Of a DNA stretch of 64,000 nucleotides, positions 1-10,359 are shown in pieces. The DNA lies in the NCBI GenBank assembly GCA_001023535.1, contig CP011020.1, forward strand, positions 4,291,734 to 4,355,733, given 5' to 3'. The stretch comes from Pseudomonas chlororaphis (GTDB lineage: Bacteria; Pseudomonadota; Gammaproteobacteria; Pseudomonadales; Pseudomonadaceae). How positions within the stretch are numbered: position 1 is the first letter of the stretch; each line of letters opens with the position of its first letter. Position numbers and translations under genes: made by a program. Under the pieces are notes generated by a model, which had not been told where the DNA came from, did not search any database, and worked only from the letters and a program-made list of their open reading frames with translations.

Positions 1-660
1 CGCCAATTGGATGTCGGCAACCTGGTGGCGGCGAACGACACCACGGCCCTGGCGGTCATCACCCAGACCCAACCAATCAGCGTCGTGTTCACCCTTCCGG
101 AAAACAGCCTCGAAACCGTGCTGGCCCGTTACCACAGTGGCGCGAAGCTGCCGGTCGAAGCCTGGGACCGGGGTGACGAAAAACTCCAGGCCAAGGGTGT
201 CCTGCAGAGCCTGGACAACCAGATCGACGTGACCACCGGCACCCTGAAGTTCAAGGCTCGCTACGATAACCGCGACCAGTCGCTGTTTCCTAACCAGTTC
301 GTCAACGTGCGCCTGCTGGCCGACACCCTCAAGGGCGTGATCCTGGCACCGACGGCCGCCATCCAGTTCGGCACCAATGGCACCTTTGTCTATGCCCTGG
401 AGGGCGACAAGAAAGTCACCCTCAAGAAACTCAAGATCGGCGCCAGCGACGGCGAGAACACCGTGGTCACCGAAGGCCTGGCCGCCGGCGATCGGGTGGT
501 GCTGGAAGGCACCGACCGCCTGAAGGAAGGCAGCGAAGTGGAAGTGGTCAACGACAGCCAGGACGTGCCCACTTCACCCACCGAACACTTGCAGGGCAAG
601 ACCGCGGCGGCGCCGGCTGAATCGGCAGCGGCCGACAAGGCGAAAAAGGGCGGCGCATGA
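1..660 (+). CDS. mdtA: RND efflux periplasmic adaptor (MdtA/MuxA), 3' part
   Basis: This is the C-terminal 219 residues of a membrane fusion protein; the reading frame is open through the left edge, so the gene starts before the window. The visible part covers the end of the lipoyl/alpha-hairpin region, the beta-barrel (a stretch around [10 protein letters not shown] is typical of the family) and the membrane-proximal domain, ending in an Ala/Lys-rich tail. The adaptor links an inner-membrane RND pump to the outer-membrane channel. It overlaps the next gene by 4 bp (ATGA), so the two are translationally coupled. The presence of two different RND pumps downstream followed by an outer-membrane factor matches the MdtABC of enterics and MuxABC-OpmB of P. 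aeruginosa. The function is clear; the substrate range cannot be read from the sequence. Confidence 0.93.
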   Translation, partial: RQLDVGNLVAANDTTALAVITQTQPISVVFTLPENSLETVLARYHSGAKLPVEAWDRGDEKLQAKGVLQSLDNQIDVTTGTLKFKARYDNRDQSLFPNQFVNVRLLADTLKGVILAPTAAIQFGTNGTFVYALEGDKKVTLKKLKIGASDGENTVVTEGLAAGDRVVLEGTDRLKEGSEVEVVNDSQDVPTSPTEHLQGKTAAAPAESAAADKAKKGGA

Positions 661-3600
661 ATCTCTCGCGGCTGTTCATCCTGCGTCCGGTCGCCACGAC
701 CCTGAGCATGCTGGCCATCGTCCTGGCCGGCCTGATCGCCTATCGGCTGTTGCCGGTGTCGGCGTTGCCCCAGGTCGATTACCCGACCATCCGCGTGATG
801 ACCCTGTACCCCGGCGCCAGCCCCGATGTGATGACCAGTGCGGTGACCGCGCCCCTGGAGCGCCAGTTCGGGCAGATGCCGGGCCTGACGCAGATGGCCT
901 CCACCAGTTCCGGTGGCGCGTCGGTGATCACCCTGCGCTTCAATCTCGAAATCAACATGGACGTCGCCGAGCAACAGGTGCAGGCGGCGATCAACGCCGC
1001 CACCAACCTGCTGCCCAACGACCTGCCGGCGCCGCCGGTGTACAACAAGGTCAACCCGGCGGACACCCCGGTGCTGACCCTGGCGATTACTTCCAAGACC
1101 ATGCTGCTGCCCAAGCTCAATGACCTGGTGGACACCCGCATGGCGCAGAAGATCGCGCAGATCAGCGGGGTCGGCATGGTGACCATTGCCGGTGGCCAGC
1201 GCCAGGCGGTGCGGATCAAGGTCAACCCCGAGGCGCTGGCGGCCAACGGCCTGAACCTGGCGGATGTACGCACGCTGATCGGTGCGTCCAACGTCAACCA
1301 GCCCAAGGGCAACTTCGACGGCCCGACCCGGGTCTCGATGCTCGACGCCAACGACCAGTTGACCTCGCCCAAGGATTACGCCGAGCTGATCCTGGCCTAT
1401 GCCAACGGCGCGCCGTTGCGGCTCAAGGATGTGGCGCAGATCGTCGATGGTGCCGAGAATGAGCGCCTTGCCGCCTGGGCCAACGAAAACCAGGCCGTGC
1501 TGCTGAACATCCAGCGCCAGCCGGGGGCCAACGTCATCGAGGTGGTGGATCGGATCAAGGCCCTGCTGCCCAGCATCACTGACAACCTGCCAGCCGGCCT
1601 CGACGTCACCGTGCTCACCGACCGTACCCAGACCATCCGCGCCTCGGTCACCGATGTGCAACACGAACTGCTGATCGCCATTGCCCTGGTGGTCATGGTG
1701 ACGTTCCTGTTCCTGCGCCGTGTCAGCGCCACCATCATCCCGTCCGTGGCGGTGCCGCTGTCGTTGATCGGGACATTCGGCGTGATGTACCTGGCGGGCT
1801 TCTCCATCAACAACCTGACGCTGATGGCCCTGACCATCGCCACCGGGTTCGTGGTGGACGACGCCATCGTCATGCTGGAAAACATCGCCCGCTATATCGA
1901 AGAAGGCGACAGTCCGTTGCAGGCCGCGCTCAAGGGGGCCAAGCAGATCGGCTTCACCCTGGTATCCCTGACGCTGTCGCTGATCGCCGTGCTGATCCCG
2001 CTGCTGTTCATGGCGGACGTGGTAGGGCGGCTGTTCCGTGAGTTCGCCATCACCCTGGCGGTGGCGATCCTGATTTCCCTGGTGGTGTCCCTGACGCTGA
2101 CGCCGATGATGTGCGCGCGCCTGCTCAAGCGTGAACCCAAGGCACACGAACAAGGCCGTTTCTACCGCGCCAGCGGGGCCTGGATCGATTGGTTGATCGC
2201 CGGCTACGGACGCCGGTTGCAGTGGGTACTCAAGCACCAGCCGCTGACCCTGCTGGTGGCGGTGGGTAGCCTGGTGCTGACGGTGGTGCTGTACCTGGCC
2301 GTGCCCAAGGGATTTTTTCCGGTGCAGGACACCGGCGTAATCCAAGGCATTTCCGAAGCGCCGCAATCGATTTCGTTTGCCGCCATGAGTGAACGCCAGC
2401 AGCAACTGGCCAAGGTGATCCTCGCCGATCCAGCGGTGGACAGCCTGTCGTCCTACATCGGCGTGGACGGCGACAACGCCACGCTCAACAGCGGCCGCCT
2501 GTTGATCAACCTCAAGCCCCACGGCGAACGGGATGACAGCGCCACCGAGATCATTGCCCGGTTGCAGCCGCAATTGGATCGACTGGTGGGCATCCGCCTG
2601 TTCATGCAGCCGGTGCAGGACCTGACCATCGAGGACCGGGTCAGCCGCACCCAGTACCAGTTCAGCCTGTCGTCGCCGGACGCCGAGTTGCTCAGCCTCT
2701 GGAGCGGTCGGCTGGTCGAAGCCCTGGCCAGCCAGCCGGAACTGACCGACGTCGCCAGCGACTTGCAGGACAAGGGCCTCCAGGTCTATCTGGTGATCGA
2801 CCGCGATGCCGCGTCACGCCTGGGCGTGTCGGTGTCGAACATCACCGATGCCTTGTATGACGCCTTCGGCCAGCGGCAGATTTCCACCATCTACACCCAG
2901 GCCAGCCAGTACCGCGTGGTGCTGCAGGCCCAGGCCGGGGAGCGCATCGGGCCCCAGGCGCTGGACCAGATTCACGTCAAGACCACCGACGGCGGGCAAG
3001 TGCGGCTGTCGAGCCTGGCCCGGGTCGAGGAACGCCAGGCGCAATTGGCGATTGCCCACATCGGCCAGTTCCCGGCGGTGATGATGTCGTTCAACCTCGC
3101 CCCCGGCGTGGCCCTCGGGCACGCGGTGGAGGTGATCGAAAAGGTCCAGCACGACATCGGCATGCCGCTGGGGGTACAGACCGAGTTCCAGGGTGCGGCC
3201 CAGGCGTTCCAGGCCTCGCTGTCGAGTACCTTGCTACTGATCCTGGCGGCCGTGGTGACCATGTACATCGTCCTCGGTGTGCTGTACGAAAGCTACATCC
3301 ACCCGATCACGATCCTGTCCACGCTGCCATCGGCGGCCATCGGCGCCTTGCTGGCCCTGATCCTCACCGGCAACGACCTGGGGATGATCGCGATCATCGG
3401 CATCATCCTGCTGATCGGCATCGTCAAGAAGAACGCGATCATGATGATCGACTTCGCCCTCGACGCCGAACGTAACCAGGGCGTGGACCCGCAGACGGCG
3501 ATCTACCAGGCCGCGCTGCTGCGCTTTCGGCCGATCCTGATGACCACCCTGGCCGCCTTGTTCGGGGCGGTGCCGCTGATGCTGGCCACCGGCTCCGGCG

Positions 3601-3752
3601 CCGAACTGCGCCAACCCCTGGGGTTGGTGATGGTGGGTGGGCTGCTGGTGAGCCAGGTGCTGACGCTGTTCACCACGCCGGTGATCTACCTGTATTTCGA
3701 CCGCCTGGGCCGCCGCTTCGCCAAGCCGGATGGGAAAGAGGTGCAGGCATGA
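657..3752 (+). CDS. mdtB: RND efflux transporter subunit MdtB/MuxB
   Basis: A 1031-residue HAE1-type RND pump of full family length. It begins with the usual first membrane helix after [17 protein letters not shown], has two large periplasmic loops, and shows the TM4 proton-relay segment [14 protein letters not shown] with paired aspartates. A second half-repeat ends in a helix bundle near residue 1020. It uses proton motive force to export small hydrophobic compounds from the inner membrane and periplasm through the adaptor and outer-membrane channel. It overlaps the adaptor by 4 bp. In MdtBC/MuxBC systems the B and C pumps form a hetero-oligomer, in agreement with a second, different pump following here. 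Confidence 0.95.
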   Translation: MNLSRLFILRPVATTLSMLAIVLAGLIAYRLLPVSALPQVDYPTIRVMTLYPGASPDVMTSAVTAPLERQFGQMPGLTQMASTSSGGASVITLRFNLEINMDVAEQQVQAAINAATNLLPNDLPAPPVYNKVNPADTPVLTLAITSKTMLLPKLNDLVDTRMAQKIAQISGVGMVTIAGGQRQAVRIKVNPEALAANGLNLADVRTLIGASNVNQPKGNFDGPTRVSMLDANDQLTSPKDYAELILAYANGAPLRLKDVAQIVDGAENERLAAWANENQAVLLNIQRQPGANVIEVVDRIKALLPSITDNLPAGLDVTVLTDRTQTIRASVTDVQHELLIAIALVVMVTFLFLRRVSATIIPSVAVPLSLIGTFGVMYLAGFSINNLTLMALTIATGFVVDDAIVMLENIARYIEEGDSPLQAALKGAKQIGFTLVSLTLSLIAVLIPLLFMADVVGRLFREFAITLAVAILISLVVSLTLTPMMCARLLKREPKAHEQGRFYRASGAWIDWLIAGYGRRLQWVLKHQPLTLLVAVGSLVLTVVLYLAVPKGFFPVQDTGVIQGISEAPQSISFAAMSERQQQLAKVILADPAVDSLSSYIGVDGDNATLNSGRLLINLKPHGERDDSATEIIARLQPQLDRLVGIRLFMQPVQDLTIEDRVSRTQYQFSLSSPDAELLSLWSGRLVEALASQPELTDVASDLQDKGLQVYLVIDRDAASRLGVSVSNITDALYDAFGQRQISTIYTQASQYRVVLQAQAGERIGPQALDQIHVKTTDGGQVRLSSLARVEERQAQLAIAHIGQFPAVMMSFNLAPGVALGHAVEVIEKVQHDIGMPLGVQTEFQGAAQAFQASLSSTLLLILAAVVTMYIVLGVLYESYIHPITILSTLPSAAIGALLALILTGNDLGMIAIIGIILLIGIVKKNAIMMIDFALDAERNQGVDPQTAIYQAALLRFRPILMTTLAALFGAVPLMLATGSGAELRQPLGLVMVGGLLVSQVLTLFTTPVIYLYFDRLGRRFAKPDGKEVQA

Positions 3753-3788
3753 CGGCGACGCCCGAAAACCTGGGGCGGGCGAACGCTC

Positions 3789-3878
3789 CGTGGCGAGGGA
3801 GCTTGCTCCCGCTGGGCTGCGCAGCGGCCCCTCGTGTGAGCGCTGCGCACTCAAGCGGGAGCAAGCTCCCTCGCCACG
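3789..3878. repeat. REP palindrome pair inside the efflux operon
   Basis: The 160-bp gap between mdtB and mdtC holds a near-perfect inverted repeat. The left arm begins CGTGGCGAGGGAGCTTGCTC and the right arm is its reverse complement, separated by a short GC-rich spacer with its own small palindrome (TGCGCAGC). The same family occurs at 8506, 11202, 24861 and 41631. It would fold into a long hairpin in the mRNA and may reduce downstream expression. Confidence 0.9.
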
Positions 3879-3912
3879 ACAACTTGCGCATTGAAGCCCG
3901 GAGCGGTTGCTG

Positions 3913-6900
3913 ATGAACCTCTCCGGCCCCTTCATCCGCCGTCCCGTGGCAACCATGCTCCTGAGTTTCGCCATCACGCTGCTCGGCGGGGTGTGCTTCG
4001 GCCTGTTGCCGGTGTCGCCGCTGCCGCAGATGGATTTCCCGGTGATTGTCGTCCAGGCCAGCCTGCCGGGCGCCAGCCCGGAAGTGATGGCGTCGACGGT
4101 GGCAACGCCCCTGGAACGCTCCTTCGGCGCCATCGCCGGGGTCAACACCATGAGCAGCCGCTCCAGCCAGGGCTCCACCCGCGTCATTTTGCAATTCGAC
4201 CTGGACCGCGACATCAACGGCGCGGCGCGGGAGGTGCAGGCGGCGATCAATGCTTCGCGCAACCTGTTGCCCAGTGGCATGCGCAGCATGCCCACCTACA
4301 AGAAGGTCAACCCGTCCCAGGCACCGATCATGGTGCTGTCGCTGACCTCGGACGTGCTGGAGAAAGGCCAGCTCTACGACCTGGCCTCGACCATCCTGTC
4401 CCAGAGCCTGTCCCAGGTCTCGGGCGTCGGTGAAGTGCAGATCGGCGGCAGCTCCCTGCCGGCGGTGCGCATCGAACTGGAGCCCAAGTCGCTGGACCAG
4501 TACGGCGTGGCCTTGGACGACGTGCGCACCGCGATTGCCAACAGCAACGTGCGCCGGCCCAAAGGGTCGGTGGAGGACGACCGGCGCATGTGGCAGGTCC
4601 AGGCCAACGACCAGTTGGAAAAGGCCAAGGACTACGAAACGCTGATCATCCGTTACCAGGATGGCTCGGTGTTGCGGCTCAAGGACGTGGCGAAAGTCAC
4701 CGACAGCGTCGAGGACCGCTACAACAGCGGTTTCTTCAATGACGATGCCGCGGTGTTGCTGGTGATCAACCGGCAGGCCGGGGCCAACATCATCGAGACC
4801 GTCAACGAGATCAAGGCCCAGTTGCCGGCTTTGCAGGCGGTGCTGCCGGCCAGCGTCAAGCTGAACTTGGCGATGGACCGCTCGCCGGTGATCAAGGCGA
4901 CCTTGCATGAAGCGGAAATGACCCTGCTGATCGCCGTGGCCCTGGTGGTGCTGGTGGTGTTCCTGTTCCTCGGCAACTTCCGTGCTTCGCTGATCCCGAC
5001 CCTGGCGGTGCCGGTGTCGCTGGTGGGCACGTTCGCGGTGATGTACCTGTACGGCTTTTCGTTGAACAACTTGTCGCTGATGGCGCTGATCCTTGCCACC
5101 GGGCTGGTGGTGGACGATGCCATCGTGGTGCTGGAGAACATTTCCCGGCACATCGACGAGGGCGTGGCGCCGATGAAGGCGGCCTACCTGGGGGCGAGTG
5201 AAGTCGGGTTTACCCTGCTGTCGATGAATGTCTCCCTGGTGGCGGTGTTCCTGTCGATCCTATTCATGGGCGGGATCATCGAGAGCTTGTTCCGCGAGTT
5301 CTCCATCACCCTGGCCGCGTCCATTGTGGTCTCGCTGGTGGTTTCGCTGACGCTCACGCCAATGCTCTGCGCCCGCTGGCTCAAGCCGCACGTGCCGGGT
5401 CAGGAGAACCGCTTGCAGCGCTGGAGCCACCGCCTCAACGAGCGCATGGTGCGTGGCTACGCCACCAGCCTGGACTGGGTCCTGCGCCATCGCCGCCTGA
5501 CCTTGCTCAGCCTGTTGGTGACCATCGGGGTGAACGTGGCGTTGTACGTGGTGGTGCCGAAGACCTTCATGCCGCAGCAGGACACCGGCCAGTTGATCGG
5601 TTTCGTGCGCGGCGATGACGGGCTGTCGTTCAACGTGATGCAACCGAAGATGGAAATCTTCCGGCGTGCTGTGCTCAAGGATGATGCGGTGCAGAGCGTC
5701 GCCGGCTTCATTGGCGGCAACAACGGCACCAACAATGCCTTCATGCTGGTGCGCCTCAAGCCGATCAAGGACCGGGAGATTTCCGCGCAGAAAGTCATCG
5801 AGCGCTTGCGCAAGGAAATGCCCAAGGTTCCTGGTGCCCAGCTGATGTTGATGGCCGACCAGGACCTGCAGTTCGGTGGCGGGCGCGAGCAGACCACCTC
5901 GCAGTATTCCTACATCCTGCAAAGTGCCGACCTGGCGTCCCTGCGCGAGTGGTACCCCAAGGTCACGGCGGCGTTCCGTGCCTTGCCGGAGCTGACCGCC
6001 ATCGACGCGCGCGACGGTGGCGGGGCGCAGCAAGTGACACTGGTGGTGGACCGCGACCAGGCCAAGCGCCTGGGCATCGACATGAACATGGTCACGGCGG
6101 TGCTCAACAACGCCTACAGCCAACGGCAGATCTCCACCATCTACGACAGCCTCAACCAATACCAGGTGGTGATGGAGGTCAATCCCAAGTACGCCCAGGA
6201 CCCGAGCACCCTGGAGCAAGTCCAGGTGATCACCGCCGACGGCGCGCGCGTGCCACTGTCGACCATTGCCCATTACGAGAACAGCCTGGAAGACGACCGG
6301 GTCAGCCATGAAGGCCAGTTCGCCTCCGAGAGCATTTCGTTCGACATGGCCGAGGGCGTGACGGTGGAGCAGGGCAGCGCTGCCATCGAGCGCGCCATTG
6401 CCAGGCTCGGCATGCCCGAAGACGTCATCGTGAAGATGGCCGGCACCGCCGACGCATTCGCGGCGACCCAGAAGAGCCAGCCGTTCATGATTCTCGGGGC
6501 ATTGTTGGCGGTCTACCTGGTGTTGGGCGTGCTGTACGAGAGCTACATCCACCCGCTGACCATCCTCTCGACGCTGCCATCGGCCGGGGTCGGCGCGTTG
6601 CTGTCGATCTATGCGCTGGGCAGCGAGTTCAGCCTGATTTCACTGCTGGGGCTGTTCCTGCTGATCGGTGTGGTGAAGAAAAACGCGATCCTGATGATCG
6701 ACCTGGCGCTGCAACTGGAGCGAGGCGGCCAATCGCCGCTCGAATCGATCCGCAGTGCCTGCCTGCTGCGCTTGCGGCCGATTCTGATGACCACCCTGGC
6801 GGCGATCCTGGGGGCCTTGCCGCTGCTGCTCGGCAATGCCGAAGGCGCGGAAATGCGCCAGCCGCTGGGCCTGACCATCATTGGCGGGCTGGTGTTCAGC

Positions 6901-7017
6901 CAGGTCCTGACCCTCTACACCACGCCGGTGGTGTACCTCTATCTTGATAAGTTGCGCCATCGCTTCAACCGCTGGCGCGGCGTGCGCACTGATGCTGCCC
7001 TGGAAACTCCGCTATGA
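3913..7017 (+). CDS. mdtC: RND efflux transporter subunit MdtC/MuxC
   Basis: The second RND pump of the operon has 1034 residues from the ATG at 3913, which is preceded by GGAG about ten bases upstream. An in-frame TTG two codons earlier is less likely. It has the HAE1 layout: N-terminal helix, TM4 aspartate pair in TGLVVDDAIVVLEN, two periplasmic domains, and a C-terminal helix bundle. It is clearly different from MdtB, as expected for the heteromeric BC pumps. It overlaps the next gene by 4 bp. Unusually, a REP hairpin separates it from mdtB, where the B and C genes are normally abutting. Confidence 0.95.
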   Translation: MNLSGPFIRRPVATMLLSFAITLLGGVCFGLLPVSPLPQMDFPVIVVQASLPGASPEVMASTVATPLERSFGAIAGVNTMSSRSSQGSTRVILQFDLDRDINGAAREVQAAINASRNLLPSGMRSMPTYKKVNPSQAPIMVLSLTSDVLEKGQLYDLASTILSQSLSQVSGVGEVQIGGSSLPAVRIELEPKSLDQYGVALDDVRTAIANSNVRRPKGSVEDDRRMWQVQANDQLEKAKDYETLIIRYQDGSVLRLKDVAKVTDSVEDRYNSGFFNDDAAVLLVINRQAGANIIETVNEIKAQLPALQAVLPASVKLNLAMDRSPVIKATLHEAEMTLLIAVALVVLVVFLFLGNFRASLIPTLAVPVSLVGTFAVMYLYGFSLNNLSLMALILATGLVVDDAIVVLENISRHIDEGVAPMKAAYLGASEVGFTLLSMNVSLVAVFLSILFMGGIIESLFREFSITLAASIVVSLVVSLTLTPMLCARWLKPHVPGQENRLQRWSHRLNERMVRGYATSLDWVLRHRRLTLLSLLVTIGVNVALYVVVPKTFMPQQDTGQLIGFVRGDDGLSFNVMQPKMEIFRRAVLKDDAVQSVAGFIGGNNGTNNAFMLVRLKPIKDREISAQKVIERLRKEMPKVPGAQLMLMADQDLQFGGGREQTTSQYSYILQSADLASLREWYPKVTAAFRALPELTAIDARDGGGAQQVTLVVDRDQAKRLGIDMNMVTAVLNNAYSQRQISTIYDSLNQYQVVMEVNPKYAQDPSTLEQVQVITADGARVPLSTIAHYENSLEDDRVSHEGQFASESISFDMAEGVTVEQGSAAIERAIARLGMPEDVIVKMAGTADAFAATQKSQPFMILGALLAVYLVLGVLYESYIHPLTILSTLPSAGVGALLSIYALGSEFSLISLLGLFLLIGVVKKNAILMIDLALQLERGGQSPLESIRSACLLRLRPILMTTLAAILGALPLLLGNAEGAEMRQPLGLTIIGGLVFSQVLTLYTTPVVYLYLDKLRHRFNRWRGVRTDAALETPL

Positions 7018-8498
7018 CCGATCGTTCGCCTTTCCATCTTGCCACCGTGTTGGCGACCGCCCGTGGGTCACGGGGACTGAGCCTGGCGCTGTGCGTGGCG
7101 ATGCTCAGTGCTTGCGCCATCGGCCCGGATTACCAGCGCCCGTCGGCCGCCGCGCCAGCGCAGTACAAACAGGCCCAGGGCTGGCGCCAGGCCAATCCCA
7201 GCGACGCCTTGGCCCGAGGCGCCTGGTGGGAGTTGTACGGCGATACGCAGCTCAACGGCCTGGTGGAAACGCTCAATACCTCCAACCAGACCGTGGCCCA
7301 GGCCGAGGCGCAATACCGCCAGGCCCGGGCGCTGGTGCGCAGTGCGCGAGGCGCGTTTTTTCCGAGCGTGGACCTGACCGTGGGCAAGACCCGCTCCAGC
7401 CAGGGCACCGGCAGCAGCAGTTCGAGCCTGAGCAGTTCCTCCAGTGGCATCCGCGACACCTACAACGCCCAGGCGGGCGTCAGTTGGGAGGCCGACATCT
7501 GGGGCAAGCTGCGGCGTACCCTCGAAGCCGACGAGGCGAGCGCCCAGGCCAGCTTTGCCGACCTCGCCGCCATGCGCCTGAGCCAGCAGTCGGAGCTGGT
7601 GCAGAACTACCTGCAACTGCGGGTTCTCGATCAACAGAAGCGTTTGCTGCAAAGCACCGTCGACAACTATCAGCGCTCGCTGAAAATGACCGAGAACCAA
7701 TACCGCGCCGGCGTTTCCGGCAGGGACGCGGTAGCCCAGGCCCAGAACCAGCTCAAGACCACCCAGGGCGACCTGATCGACCTGATCTGGCAGCGGGCCC
7801 AGTTTGAAAACGCCATCGCCGTGTTGATGGGCCTGCCGCCGGCCGAGTTCAAGCTGGCCGAGACCCAGGAGGTCCCGGCGCTGCCGCAAATCCCGGTGGC
7901 GCTGCCCTCGCAACTGCTCGAGCGCCGGCCGGACATCGCCTCGGCCGAGCGCTCGGTGATGGCCGCCAACGCCAACATCGGCGTGGCCAAGGCGGCTTAT
8001 TACCCGGACCTGACCTTGAGCCTCAGCGGTGGCTACAGCAGCAGTACCTATGACAACTGGGTGAGCGTGCCGAACCGTTTCTGGTCGGTTGGGCCGCAGC
8101 TGGCCATGACCCTGTTCGACGGCGGCCAGCGCTCGGCGGAAGTCGACCGCAGCGTCGCCGCCTACGACCAGACCGTCGCCACTTATCGCCAGACCGTGCT
8201 CGACGGCTTTCGTGAGGTGGAGAACTACATGATCCAGCTCAAGGTGCTGGAAGATGAGGCGCGTGTGCGCCAGGAGGCCCTCGATGCCGCTCGCGAGTCC
8301 TTGCGCCTGACCCAGAACCAGTATAAGGCCGGGTTGATCGCGTACCTGGATGTGGTGACTGTCCAGGCCACCGCCTTGAGCAATGAGCGTAGCGTGCTGA
8401 GCCTGCAGCAGAGCCGCCTGATCGCCAGCGTGCAGTTGATTGCCGCGCTGGGGGGAGGGTGGGACGGGCGGCTGGAGGCGACTGACAAGGTTGATTAA
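7014..8498 (+). CDS. opmB: Outer-membrane efflux lipoprotein, OprM/NodT family (OpmB-like)
   Basis: A 494-residue outer-membrane factor. The N-terminus carries a lipoprotein signal with lipobox LSAC, followed by IGPDYQRP, the usual start of mature NodT-type channels. Two repeated halves of coiled-coil and beta-strand follow, with motifs such as ERRPDI and LTQNQYKAGLIAYLDV. It forms the trimeric exit duct for the MdtABC pump. The start overlaps the mdtC stop (ATGA), making it the last gene of the operon. A REP palindrome lies directly after the stop and may mark the end of the transcript. The symbol is given by position and similarity to the MuxABC-OpmB arrangement. Confidence 0.9.
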   Translation: MTDRSPFHLATVLATARGSRGLSLALCVAMLSACAIGPDYQRPSAAAPAQYKQAQGWRQANPSDALARGAWWELYGDTQLNGLVETLNTSNQTVAQAEAQYRQARALVRSARGAFFPSVDLTVGKTRSSQGTGSSSSSLSSSSSGIRDTYNAQAGVSWEADIWGKLRRTLEADEASAQASFADLAAMRLSQQSELVQNYLQLRVLDQQKRLLQSTVDNYQRSLKMTENQYRAGVSGRDAVAQAQNQLKTTQGDLIDLIWQRAQFENAIAVLMGLPPAEFKLAETQEVPALPQIPVALPSQLLERRPDIASAERSVMAANANIGVAKAAYYPDLTLSLSGGYSSSTYDNWVSVPNRFWSVGPQLAMTLFDGGQRSAEVDRSVAAYDQTVATYRQTVLDGFREVENYMIQLKVLEDEARVRQEALDAARESLRLTQNQYKAGLIAYLDVVTVQATALSNERSVLSLQQSRLIASVQLIAALGGGWDGRLEATDKVD

Positions 8499-8505
8499 TT
8501 AGCCT

Positions 8506-8596
8506 GTGGCGAGGGAGCTTGCTCATGCCTGAGTGCGAAGCACTCAAAAAATGGGGCCGCTGCGCAGCCCAGCGGGAGCAAGCTCCCTCGCCACGG
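8506..8596. repeat. REP palindrome pair after opmB
   Basis: An inverted repeat of the same family as at 3789. The outer arms are GTGGCGAGGGAGCTTGCTC and its complement GAGCAAGCTCCCTCGCCAC, with a 50-bp inner spacer. It lies 7 bp after the opmB stop. Confidence 0.88.
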
Positions 8597-8709
8597 ATCA
8601 TCTTTATCGCTGCCATCGAGTCCCGCTTTTGGCCGATGCACTGCCTACGTCCCGTCGCGTTGGCTTGTTATAGTTCAGGCCTCTTTTCAGCCGGTAAAGG
8701 ATCACTGCC

Positions 8710-9522
8710 ATGTCGCAATACCAAGCGTTCAGCGTCGAACTTGCAGACAACATCGCCCACGTGCAGATCAACCGGCCGGAAAAGATCAATTCGATGAACG
8801 CCGCGTTCTGGAGCGAGATCATCGAGATCTTCCAATGGATCGATGACACCGACGAGGCACGGGTGGTGGTGCTGAGCGGGGCCGGCAAACATTTTTCATC
8901 GGGGATAGACCTGATGATGCTGGCCGGCGTGGCCAACGAAATGGGCAAGGACGTGGGCCGCAATGCGCGCCTGTTGCGACGCAAGATCCTGCAACTGCAA
9001 GCCTCGTTCAACGCCGTCGACAACTGCCGCAAACCCGTGCTGGCGGCGATCCAGGGCTATTGCCTGGGCGGTGCCATCGACCTGATCGCGGCCTGCGACA
9101 TGCGCTACGCCGCCGAGGACGCCCAGTTCTCGATCAAGGAAATCGATATCGGCATGGCCGCCGATGTTGGCACGTTGCAACGCTTGCCCCGGATCATCGG
9201 GGACGGCATGCTGCGTGAACTCGCTTATACGGGGCGTACCTTCGGGGCCGACGAAGCGCGCAGCATTGGCCTGGTCAACCGTGTCTACAGCGACGCGGCC
9301 GGCTTGCTCGACGGCGTGATGGGCATTGCCCGGGAGATCGCCGCCAAGTCGCCGATCGCCGTGACCGGCACCAAGGAAATGATCAGCTACATGCGCGACC
9401 ACCGCATCGACGACGGGCTGGAGTACGTCGCCACGTGGAACGCCGCCATGTTGCAATCGACCGACCTGCGCGTGGCCATGGCCGCCCATATGAGCAAACA
9501 GAAACCCGAATTTCTGGATTGA
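8710..9522 (+). CDS. Crotonase family, delta3,5-delta2,4-dienoyl-CoA isomerase-like
   Basis: A 270-residue enoyl-CoA hydratase/isomerase superfamily protein. The N-terminal half has the CoA-binding GKHFSSGIDL and the oxyanion-hole glycine segment YCLGGAIDLIAACDMRYA. The segment IKEIDIGMAADVGTLQRLP carries the Glu and Asp positions known from mitochondrial dienoyl-CoA isomerase (ECH1), rather than the two Glu residues of classic hydratases. The likely role is shifting double bonds during beta-oxidation of unsaturated fatty acids. The gene ends 6 bp before nudC in the same direction, so the two may be co-transcribed. A plain enoyl-CoA hydratase is the alternative. Confidence 0.85.
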   Translation: MSQYQAFSVELADNIAHVQINRPEKINSMNAAFWSEIIEIFQWIDDTDEARVVVLSGAGKHFSSGIDLMMLAGVANEMGKDVGRNARLLRRKILQLQASFNAVDNCRKPVLAAIQGYCLGGAIDLIAACDMRYAAEDAQFSIKEIDIGMAADVGTLQRLPRIIGDGMLRELAYTGRTFGADEARSIGLVNRVYSDAAGLLDGVMGIAREIAAKSPIAVTGTKEMISYMRDHRIDDGLEYVATWNAAMLQSTDLRVAMAAHMSKQKPEFLD

Positions 9523-9528
9523 CTGACC

Positions 9529-10359
9529 ATGATTTCACGCTGGACCACCGCAGTAATCGACACCGAACTTCCTGGCGGCTGGGCTGTGGCCCGAAGCCCG
9601 GAAGGCTTTCTGTTCGATGACAACGGCGCACTGTTTCCCCGCGAATGGCTCAAGCGCCAGGACCTGTCGATCCTTGCCGAACACGGTATCGGTCACCTGG
9701 ATGGCGAGCCGGTGTACCTGCTGGAGTTGCAGGGCACGCAGGAGATAGCAGGGTGCAACTGGAAGGGCCTGCGGGCGTTCATGCTCGAGGATGACCACAC
9801 GCTCTACAAGGTGTTGGGCTATGCGGCGCAGATCGGCACCTGGGCCCGCGAGCATCGATTCTGTGGCAGTTGCGGCAAGCGCATGAGCCAGGTCCCACGG
9901 GAACGCGCCATGTACTGTGATGCCTGCGACTTGCGCCACTACCCGCGGATTTCGCCGAGCATGATCGTGTTGATCACTCGCGGCGATGAGGTCCTGCTCG
10001 CGCGTTCGCCGCGTTTCGTCAGCGGTGTCTACAGCACCCTGGCGGGGTTCGCCGAGCCTGGTGAGTCCGCCGAGGACTGCCTGGTGCGGGAAGTGCGCGA
10101 AGAAGTCAGCGTCGAGGTGAAGAACATCCAGTACGTGGGCAGCCAGTGCTGGCCGTTCCCCCATTCGATGATGCTGGGTTTCCACGCCGAGTACGCCAGT
10201 GGCGACATCGTGCCCCAGGAGGACGAAATCGAGGACGCCCAGTGGTTCAACGTGCACAACCTGCCACCGCTGCCGGCCTCGCGCTCCATCGCGCGCTACC
10301 TGATCGACCTCTACGTGGCTCGTCGTCTAGGCCATGCTGAACCAGTGCTGCCAGGCTAG
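9529..10359 (+). CDS. nudC: NADH pyrophosphatase / RNA decapping NudC
   Basis: A 276-residue NudC. A four-cysteine zinc ribbon (CGSC at residues 112-115 and CDAC at 130-133) separates the N-terminal domain from the NUDIX domain. The NUDIX box runs from about residue 173 with [15 protein letters not shown]. The NudC signature after the box reads SQCWPFPHS, with Cys in place of the more common Pro. The enzyme hydrolyses NAD(H) to NMN and AMP and removes NAD caps from RNA. Its last 33 bp overlap the 3' end of the convergent permease gene. Confidence 0.93.
   Translation: MISRWTTAVIDTELPGGWAVARSPEGFLFDDNGALFPREWLKRQDLSILAEHGIGHLDGEPVYLLELQGTQEIAGCNWKGLRAFMLEDDHTLYKVLGYAAQIGTWAREHRFCGSCGKRMSQVPRERAMYCDACDLRHYPRISPSMIVLITRGDEVLLARSPRFVSGVYSTLAGFAEPGESAEDCLVREVREEVSVEVKNIQYVGSQCWPFPHSMMLGFHAEYASGDIVPQEDEIEDAQWFNVHNLPPLPASRSIARYLIDLYVARRLGHAEPVLPG

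Noticed and set aside
390..2573. 727-codon open frame antisense to mdtB
   Set aside because: High-GC shadow of the intact RND gene; His/Gln/Gly/Arg-rich composition and no ribosome site.
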